DNA from: Harmothoe impar
Taxonomy: Eukaryota > Annelida > Polychaeta > Phyllodocida > Polynoidae
Length of the DNA stretch: 64,000 bases
Reading direction: 5' to 3'
Assembly: GCA_947462335.1 (NCBI GenBank)
Contig: OX381718.1
Location: 41,136,976-41,200,975 of the forward strand
Shown: piece after piece, positions 35,206 to 64,000 of the stretch
Layout of the letters: the number at the start of each line of letters is the position of its first letter
Numbering within the stretch: the first letter of the stretch is position 1
Position numbers and translations under genes: made by a program
Notes under the pieces: generated by a model
What the model was told of the DNA's origin: nothing
Seen by the model: the letters and a program-made list of their open reading frames with translations, nothing else
Database searches by the model: none

Positions 35206-35439
35206 AATCCTTTCAAACAGCACAAAAAAAACTTGTGACATTTTCCATACGGCACATATGATATGCAAACCCTCAGGTTCCTTCACGCGAGTGCTCAGTA
35301 TGTTCTTTGTACCAGGTGTGTGGAGAATCTATATTCACTATCGGCAGTATAGTGCAAGAAAGTGCTTACTGTACATGCATGCCAATTGGCTAGGTTCAAC
35401 CTCTAAGGAACCAAAGTGCTTAAAAGTGCATACCCCTTG

Positions 35440-35590
35440 TCTTCACGATGCATGAATGCATCTTTTGCGAGTAACATCATACATCAAGCGAACGCTATGG
35501 GCCTGATATACTCCAAGGGGTCTGCATAATGCCATGAGATACACGCTAGCACTGCATCGTTGTACCATGATGACAAATGTTACCTTAAGG
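35440..35590. mobile_element. TTAA-type MITE, internal part
   Basis: TCACGATGCATGAATGCAT, spacer TATACTCCAAGGGGTCTGCA and a GTACCATGATGACAAATG end. Confidence 0.55.
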
Positions 35591-35759
35591 TAACATGTTA
35601 TCGCTAAATGGTAAATAAAGGAGGACAGGTGGACCAAGGTGCAAACTGCATGCATGCTAAGTGGTCGCATTACCAAGGTGTGAAAGGCACCTGGCCTTCA
35701 GCCTTCAGCCTTGGATCCTGCTTTCAGTCCACCTACATCTTATTTGATTGATGATCCTT

Positions 35760-35980
35760 AGCCCTTTAAGGGCCGCATAGTGCTTTACTGCATTATGCCA
35801 TTTGTTTTTATGATGTATGAATGCAGCGGCGGTGAGTCTGTTTGGTGGGGCTGCATCTATGCATCATAGCGACCGTTCGGGAATTCAGCTCTGATGAGGT
35901 ACTCTCCAGAGTTGCATTTATGCATCATAATTACAAAGGGCATAGTACATTGAAGCACTATTTGAACCTTAAAGGGTTAA
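35760..35980. mobile_element. TTAA-type MITE, intact reference copy
   Basis: Shows the full plan: CCCTTTAAGG end; small hairpin GCATAGTGCTTTACTGCATTATG; large hairpin ATGATGTATGAATGCAGC ... GCTGCATCTATGCATCAT; a spacer; a second large hairpin half ending TTGCATTTATGCATCAT; small hairpin CATAGTACATTGAAGCACTAT; CCTTAAAGGG end; TTAA outside. CCC-starting ends with TTAA targets fit the piggyBac superfamily (inference). There is no ORF that could be a transposase. Confidence 0.85.
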
Positions 35981-36652
35981 GCCTTAGTAGTGTGGCATAA
36001 AAAGCCTAACTCAGATAATCACATTCGCACCGGTAAGATTGAGTAACGCTTAAAATGGAACCGAGCGCTATTTATCAATTCTCATAATGCTTAATAGCTC
36101 TATAAACAGTCGCTTTCCGTCCCTAAAACACTGTTTATTGATTTGGCGTCGGCTAACTACCTTCTTTGCACTGAACGGTGAGATGTGATCAATTATGAGT
36201 TTTTGCTGTCGGTTTAATTAGTGTGTCAATTACGGATGTCGAACCAGATCACCATCGTTTTACTCCGGTTCTCCACCAAGTGGTTTTATGCTGGATTTTA
36301 GATGTTCATTCAACCATCGGCATGCTGTTGGGGGTATGTCAATAATTAACATGTACCTGCGCCATCTTGCAGTTTTAATTCCTTGTGTTTTATTTGGATA
36401 TAAAGAGGTATGCTTCCCATGACAAAAGGTGTAGCCGTTGTGAGAGAGAAACAGACTTTAACATATCTATATCAGTGCTTCTCGCCATGACGAGCTTGTG
36501 CCTAAATGACCCAGGTCCTGCTCGTGGGTCTATTTATCGGTATTACTTTTAGCTCCGGCTATATAACCTAGCTGTGTCAGCAGACTCAGAATGGTTCTGG
36601 TACTGTCTAGACCTTTACTTCTCTGTGTGAGAGGAGCGGGAACTAGACTAGT

Positions 36653-36872
36653 GTAACCCTGTAAGGACAACATTGTGCTGGAAGACAGTTCACCCTTCCT
36701 CCTAGCCCGTCAGTGCTTTAACCTTCTCACTCCATAGGGTTTATACCCCCCTGAAGGATCAGCATGAAACTCCGATACAGTGCCGATGCAGTGCCCAGAA
36801 GTTACTCACTGGCACTGCGTTAGTATGTCATTACCACAAATATTGCTCTAATGCAGCATGCTGTCCATCAGG
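36653..36872. mobile_element. TTAA-type MITE copy, right end lost
   Basis: GTAACCCTGTAAGGACAACA to GCAGCATGCTGTCC. Confidence 0.6.
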
Positions 36873-36999
36873 TGTTGATCTGGTATAGGGATGAAAAATA
36901 GTTCTCATGTTACATGACTCTTGCTTCAAGATGAGTCTCATTTTCTGGGTCGCCCACACCTGTGTTGACTGAGGAGTTTGCTGCATGGTCTTCACATAA

Positions 37000-37420
37000 C
37001 CATTTGGCCCGTTAACTGCAGCATGATGCTTTAATCGCTATGTCATTGGTCGTAAGGGTGTATGGATGCAACCCTCACGAGTAACTCAGTAGTGCATCAT
37101 GCCGACCTTAGGTGGTCGATACACTCCCAAAGAGTCAGTGTGCTTCATGATGACAAATGTTGCATCTTAGGCACATGCTTCCATAATTGGACCGCATAGT
37201 GATTATAATCATATGTATCAAGTCTTTTATCATCAGGATGTATGAAAACAACTCTGTCTAGTTTTACTTATTGCGAAATTTGCATTCAAGTGTCATGCAC
37301 ACCCCATGTTGTTGAAATACTCCCAAAAAGTCAACTTATACATGACTGTATGCCTGGCAAGAATCATGATGTCTAAGTTTGTAATGCATTAAAAGCACTA
37401 TGTGACCAGTATATGGTTAA
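37000..37420. mobile_element. two adjoining diverged TTAA-type MITE copies
   Basis: Copy one runs to about 37190 (GCATGATGCTTTAATCGCTATG ... CATGATGACAAATGTTGC). Copy two is 37193-37420 (CCGCATAGTGATTATAATCA ... AAGCACTATGTGACC then GGTTAA). Confidence 0.55.
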
Positions 37421-38164
37421 GCACACAGTCCAAGCCAGTCTGGGGGCATTTTGTTTTAGCTTCATGTCATTTTTCCACCTACAGTTTATCAGTGACTAAA
37501 TATGGGACAATTATTCCAATTTAACTATGAACATGCAGATGGAAGAAAGATTCCCCTTGTTTTTGTTCCGTGACTGTGTTCCTATTTGTTATCTATGTGA
37601 GCCAACACATCTCTCTTTAATTCCAACACTAAGGCTATGAATTGTTATGGACACAGTTTGACACACTCCCCGAATATCCATTTCATTGTAAGGAAATACT
37701 AGCTAAACTTAAACCCAAAGTGCCTATGGCAGTGTTCAGTTTTCGAGCCGATTGAAATGTGAATCTTTCAAGATTTGAGATTTCATTTCGTGGTGGCTCA
37801 CATGATTTTTCAATTAGCTCATACCTGTCCTTGAGCTTGTATTTTTTCGCGGAATATTTGATTAAGTTACTCACTGGTACCTCATCAGTGCATCATACCG
37901 ACCCATTGGAAATGTATTTACTCTTTCCTGCCGGCTCTATGATAACTTAAACTCCCCAGAATACGGCACATTGAGGCCCTAGATCCAGCAGTATGAATAT
38001 ATAGGGTTATAATAAGGTTAATATGAAAATAGGTGCTTGTGATACATGTTTTCCAATGACTGATTTGCAATCTGTATGTACTTTCCTTTCATATGGTACC
38101 AAAATAGCAGGTTATATCTGATCAAAATATTTATCGTGGGTGCTCAGGATGATAGCATTCAATA

Positions 38165-38345
38165 CCAAAAATACCCTCCTCATAGTGCATTAATGCACTA
38201 GCCGTTTTTTAACAGGTAGTGCATAAATGCACTAGCCGGCTGGAAAGAGTTAACCACATAGGGTTTCTCAACAGGATTGCACGCATACATTATGGCGACC
38301 CATTGGCAAGGTCACAATTGTGCATTAAAGCACCGTATCATTGTG
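38165..38345. mobile_element. rearranged TTAA-type MITE just upstream of the receptor exons
   Basis: The small hairpin TAGTGCATTAATGCACTA occurs twice in a row (38181 and 38217, second as TAGTGCATAAATGCACTA), then the right end words GTGCATTAAAGCACCGTATC. Confidence 0.6.
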
Positions 38346-38462
38346 ACAAATTAAAATCCGAAGTCAGATGCAAACAATCCTTTTGCATCTTTTCCCCTTT
38401 CACCTTGCATTTTTAGGCATGTAAAAATGTGCTATAATGAGCAGATGTACCACATATGAGTA

Positions 38463-38570
38463 CATAACTTAACCCATCTCTCTCTTCCTACTACAGTATG
38501 TGTGACGCAAGTAAAGGAACTTTGAGCGTCTATTTCACAGCATGATTGATGATGTATATGGTATCACATC
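38463..38570 (+). pseudogene. decayed duplicate of receptor exon 1 start
   Basis: The 34 bases before the acceptor (38463-38496) match those before the real exon (38624-38657) at about 24 of 34 positions, at a constant offset of 161. After an extra TATG, 38501 onward reads C-D-A-S-K-G-T against C-D-A-G-K-G-T of the real exon. Five of the six codons that differ are synonymous. The match then continues raggedly (TTTGAGC..., TCTATTTCAC) across small deletions, and the frame ends at TGA 38543-38545. It looks like a tandem exon duplication that was once under protein constraint and is now broken. In phase 0 after the AG it gives an immediate stop, so it should not splice productively. Confidence 0.7.
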
Positions 38571-38657
38571 CATGTCCTTTAACCTGCTTTGATACTATTG
38601 TGAACATATTTGCATTCAATAAACATAACCTAACTTGTCTGTCTTTCCTCCCTACAG

Positions 38658-59416
<20,759 letters not shown>

Positions 59417-62129
59417 GTCAGTACATATTAATCTTTGTATTTACATTAATTTATTATTTTGCTCCCCCCCCCAAGCCATTTTTGTACCCATTATTATTAT
59501 TTCAAAAGTCTGATGATGTGTGTAAACCCCTGGCACAGTGCACATAATAATAATGTCATATTCCCCCAATCACAAAAGGAAATCAATTAAAAATTCCCCA
59601 TCATCAACCTCAGCATTAATGGTTCCTATGTGAATTATTCAGCATCAATACAACACGAGATAAAAGTGTTTATAAAAAAATCAAACTAGATTAAATCAGG
59701 TGTTTTGGGGTGTTTTTACTGTCGTTAAAGATACGGGAGGTAGCAATATGCTAGGTAGAAAAGACAGTACAATTGATATATTTACACATAATTATGATTG
59801 CACACACTGTAATGATATACTCAAGCTGGCTTGGGCAGGAAACCAGTACTCTCACTAATGAAAAACACAGGAAGTGAGCATGGCATTGAGAGAGATCGGG
59901 AGTCTATAAGAGGATATTGTCCAAAGCTGGCTGCTGTGTGTGATTATTATATCCATATTGTACTCCCAGTGGGACTTGGTTGGGGCTGGGGTATTAAGGC
60001 CTGCACTAATGCTTAGTGTATAATTGTCAAGATGATGGAAAAATGTTGTACCGGGTGTGTGATGTTTGTGGAAACAGAAACAATCTCGCTCTATTTTGGC
60101 TACTAAGTATGTAATATCTGACCTTGGCACGATCTGAAAGCATGCATGATCAAAGATAAAGTAGCCACAACCACAGAGGTTTTTATCTCACATCCATACA
60201 CAGATAATGATTATAAAAAGCCATAAAGCTTTGCACCTAAAATCGTACATATTTTCAGTTTAGTATACCTAATTGTCCTATGCTCAAAGTTAGTCAAACT
60301 TATAATCAATCACAGGTCCTAAATGATGAACCATTTAATTGTTTAGTTTTTTCTCTTTTTGATGTATATGTTATGTTTACATGATACTATATTGTAGGCA
60401 TTGCAGCACAATAGGTTTCTCAAATGAGATATTATCAAAAACCATCATGATAGTGGCTGATGATTTCAAAAAGTACAAAGTACATGCAGATTTTACAATT
60501 TTCAGTACTTTTTTAGCTTTTTTTTTCAACAGGCATTACCCTCTTGACCTTTATTATTCATACAACCTTGAAGGTATCATATTCAGTATGGTGTCAAATG
60601 CATGCTAATATTTTGTACTGTGGTTAATTTTTACACAATATTTTGCATATTCACCACAAGCATAATTTATAGCTTTTGCTGTTTAGTTTTCCCTTGACAG
60701 GTTTTGGTTGATATAAGACAACTTAAAGTTTAAGTAATGCTTCTTTACATACAAGGAATACCATAAATAAAAAGGTTTATTTCAATTGCGTGATTTTTTA
60801 ATATTATTTTTCATTTGCAAATATTATATGAAAAGTCTTAAAAATCAATCCGTAAAACCCCAAACGTATAACCTCTAACACTGCACAGCCGAACTCGTTG
60901 GGAACAAAGATGGATACTGTAAGTACTGTTGTGCAAACAATCATACCACCTATGTTTACATTGTGAAATGGGCACTGTGGATAATAATGTATTACATTTT
61001 TGCCTTCCTTAATGATAAATTCACTGATTATACATAAAATCAGCAATAATCTTTTTTTGATATAAAATATTCATGAAAATTATGACACAATTTACGAAGA
61101 GATGAAGTCTTAGCTAAAGATATCACTAAAATTGTCTTTTGTTGATATTGTAAAACAAAATTCAACACACTTTGTGGTAAATTGCGGCTTCATCGAAATT
61201 GAGCAAATTTCTTTGAACAATACTAGACTTAGGCGTGGGTGGCCCCTACATGAGCCCTCGGATGAAGCCTCGCTTTTCCACAACGTGTTAGACTTGCACA
61301 GTGCCTGTTTGACTATGCGGTAAATATAACAATGATTGTTTGACTCTACTCCCCGCTAAGTCCCAAATCTAACTTGACTTAACCCTTTCTTGGTTCACCA
61401 GACCACCAGATTGTTATGCACATGTCTAGCATTATTTTCTGATTCAATTCTCATTCAAAGTGCACTCCTAATTGTCTGAAGTTCTCTCTGATTTACATGA
61501 TACTTTGTATATATACATAATTATTTGATATACTACATGCAAGGTATTTTCTAGGCTGTGGAGAAGTCAAATCCGACCTAGTACTGATGCAGTTATATCT
61601 CTGCAACACAAAAACATAGGTTAACAAAAGACAATAGAAATCATAATAGGTAACTATTAGATAACAATAGTTTGCATTAAAACTTGCAGTGCTCTGTTTA
61701 ATATTTATATACAATGAGATTGAATAGATAAGTCACGCCGATCTAGTGCAGCTGCCATGGGTGAGGAATAAGGATCTGTAGGTGAAGATCAGTACCAACC
61801 AAAATCCACTTCCCAGATATTTATGTCATCACATAATTATTTGCCTAAAGGATCTTCAGTGAATGACACATCGAGCTTTTTATCTTGAGGAATCTGTCTA
61901 TTTTCTGCCACTCAAGCAAAGGTCATCATGTTGACAAATTTCCAAAATATTCGAAGTCAACACATGGTTGATACCTACTTAAGTTAGGTTCTTATGAAAA
62001 TAAAATACAGTTGTTTTACTTGTGTGCGTGCCTAGATATATGACCTGTACCATCTACGGTGTGTAAACTATGTAAGAGATGATCTTCCGAGTATAGTATC
62101 AGACCTCGCAAATATGAACCCACTGCCAA

Positions 62130-62347
62130 AGACCCTCTGAGTCTGCTTGATGCACCAGTGTGTCGGTGGTGAATAACTCATCACCATTATGCTGGGGCGG
62201 AAAGCCAATCGTTTAGTAGAGCATTACTCATGTGTGGTCCGCACTATGCCTTAATGCAGCAGTGGTGAGTTACTCTCCAAGCCTGCATAAATGCTCATGA
62301 CACCAAAAGGGTGTATTGCATTAAAAGAAACTCAGCCATTTAAAAAG
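62130..62347. mobile_element. TTAA-type MITE, diverged copy
   Basis: ACCCTCTGAGTCTGCTTGATG, GCCTTAATGCAGCAGTGGTG and CCAAGCCTGCATAAATGCTC. Confidence 0.6.
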
Positions 62348-62515
62348 GCTTTCACAGAATCCTCTGGGACCAGGGTCCTCCAAACCAAGGCAAGACTTTT
62401 CAGAAGGCACCTGGTTTAGATCTAGCATTCAAAACGACCGGCATAATAGCGGGCAGGACCTAAAAATGGATATTAACCTAGATGATAAAAGTTTATGGTT
62501 CCTTCTGAGGCCTAA

Positions 62516-63200
62516 AGAAAAAAGTTATTTCAGGCAACACAGTAAAAGAGATTAGGGTAGGCAGATTGGATTTCTTTTGATTTGGTCATGATCTTGCTAT
62601 TGGCAGTTCAAACTGTCAATAGGGGAAAACTTTCCTCTTATTGACCGTTTAGACTGTCAATAAATGGATATCTCTCTCTTATTGACAGTTCAAACTGTCA
62701 ATAGTGGTAAATCATACTGTTATTAATAGTCCTTCATCAAAACTGTCATTTATAGCGGGAACTTTTTCTTTTATTGATATTTCCTCACCTGTCATAACAA
62801 CCTTTTGAACCCAAAACCGATTTTGCCCCCAAAACAGAGTTTCACCCCAAAACTTAATTTCACTCTAAACCGATTTTGCCGATTTTGACTGCAGAACTGA
62901 TCAACTTATAGCGTTATTATTGACTTCCAAAACCGATTTTGACTCCAAAGTCGACTTTGACTCCAAGGTTGATTTTGACTCCAAAGTCGATTTTCACTTC
63001 AAAGTCGATTCTGACTCCAAGGTCAAGTGAGAACTACCAAAAGACAGAAATCTCCCACTATTGACAGTCTGCATGAGGAACTGTCAATAACAGGAATAAT
63101 TATTTTCCACTATTCAAAAAAGTGGGAAAAAATGCTAGGGTCAGCCATTTCTAAAGCTAGGGTTCGTTTGCCTGAAATACAACTTTGTTCTTTGGCAAAA
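62516..63200. mobile_element. inverted-repeat element with internal hairpins and 20-bp minisatellite
   Basis: Outer arms AAAGAAAAAAGTTATTTCAG then GCAA and TTGC then CTGAAATACAACTTTGTTCTTT are imperfect complements. Just inside, three hairpins of the form TATTGACAGTT...AACTGTCAATA lie at about 62596, 62637 and 62680. A 20-bp repeat (GACTCCAAAGTCGATTTT) follows at 62925-63030. A wider TTGACAGT/ACTGTCAATA pair closes at 63059-63090. Confidence 0.7.
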
Positions 63201-64000
63201 GTATGACCTGCATTGATAGGTCTTTATGCGTTGATACACAGTCTATTATGGACACGGGAAGAAGTACTCAAATGACCAAAACCTGCGGTCAGCTTGGCTC
63301 ATATTTGGACCTTATTCTGAAGCAGATGGTTCAGGGGACCTTTGTCTAAAGGGTTTATATTGCAGAGAACCTTGAAGTACTTGATGTATGATACCTACTG
63401 ACCTTGTGCTCTATACTTCTTTGAGATCTTTTCTACTCGAAATCCTAGAAATAAGGATTTCACCTGACTTGTGTTCTATGATTATTTCATTATTAAGCTT
63501 TGTATGGATTTATTGATAGATAGTGAAATACATTTAGGTTACTCCTTAGGAAAAGAAACCAACTAAATGGTTATGTAAACATTTTGTCTGATGTGTATTA
63601 TAATTAAGTTTTGAATTGTGTGTTTCTCATGCAAAGGCATTTTCTGTGACTCCATTCCCATATGTTGTGTAAGAGAGGTAGATACAAAGGATACTTTCAT
63701 AGCATCAACACTAGAACACATAATAGAAACTCCTCTAAAAGGAAATAACATTACAATACATATCTGCATATAATCATACACATCTCACAATTCAACTATC
63801 TGGATGACAAAATAAAACTCATTATAAATTGTTCTTTTGATATGAAACAATCAGACGGTTTATTAATGCAAAGTCTTAAAGTTTAGAAATGTTCAGCCAA
63901 AACCGCTTCGACTGACACTATAGTAACACAATAATCACTTTGAGACTTGCACATTCACAAAGATTCAAAACACCTGTCGTTATTATTGCTACACGAAAAC

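Larger units (their letters stand above)
59417..64000 (+). other. start of the intron after exon 8; no exon recognised
   Basis: Starts with donor GTCAGT and runs to the window end. 59417-62125 is AT-rich and shows nothing I can assign. A TTAA-type MITE copy lies at about 62130-62347 and an inverted-repeat element at 62516-63200. 63200-64000 is featureless AT-rich DNA. I looked for an exon opening with the GB1 post-WIG sequence and first transmembrane helix and found none. Confidence 0.6.

Noticed and set aside
38497..38545. A functional alternative exon at the exon-1 duplicate
   Set aside because: The frame after the acceptor stops at once, and the copy has deletions; it fits a relic better.
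60700..61330. Transmembrane exon of the receptor
   Set aside because: Frames after candidate acceptors (for example 60678) stop quickly and show no hydrophobic helix or GB1 signature.

Overview
The window looks like nuclear DNA of a multicellular animal, most likely a marine invertebrate that I cannot name. The evidence is one recognisable gene, split into short GT-AG exons by introns of 0.5 to 10 kb, in AT-leaning DNA crowded with miniature inverted-repeat elements. There are no operons, bacterial signals or rRNA genes, and I recognise no tRNA gene.

The gene lies on the plus strand from 38658 to 59416. Eight exons (1075 nt, 358 codons plus one base) join in frame and encode most of the Venus-flytrap ligand-binding domain of a metabotropic GABA-B receptor. 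It is closer to the GB1 (ligand-binding) type than to GB2. The N-terminal exons and the seven-transmembrane part are not recognisable here, so the gene is partial at both ends. Aligned to mammalian GB1 without gaps, it keeps Ser130, Tyr250 and Glu349 (GB1b numbering) but has Ala, Phe and Phe at Ser153, His170 and Trp278. This suggests a divergent paralogue with altered ligand recognition. A decayed copy of the start of the first visible exon lies 161 bp upstream of it.

1-5300: copies of a TTAA-flanked multi-hairpin MITE, then a 2.67 kb AT-rich foldback element (2509-5177) with matching ends, a 6-bp target duplication and a nested 145-bp tandem array. 5664-13280: a direct duplication of about 3 kb at about 4.6 kb spacing. 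One copy carries a TTAA-flanked 700-bp insertion that the other lacks; the other carries a TGGACGGAT hairpin block. 13300-38650: no recognised gene. It holds many MITEs of at least five families, four copies of a longer dispersed repeat, and two patches that resemble promoters. 38658-59416: the receptor gene. Its largest intron holds a polypyrimidine tract, a hairpin, a promoter-like patch, a compound GACA microsatellite and further MITEs. 59417-64000: the intron after the last visible exon, with an inverted-repeat element near its end.

The TTAA/CCCTTTAAGG MITE is the dominant structure, with about 30 full or partial copies. Many short ORFs in the window are translations of it and are not genes.
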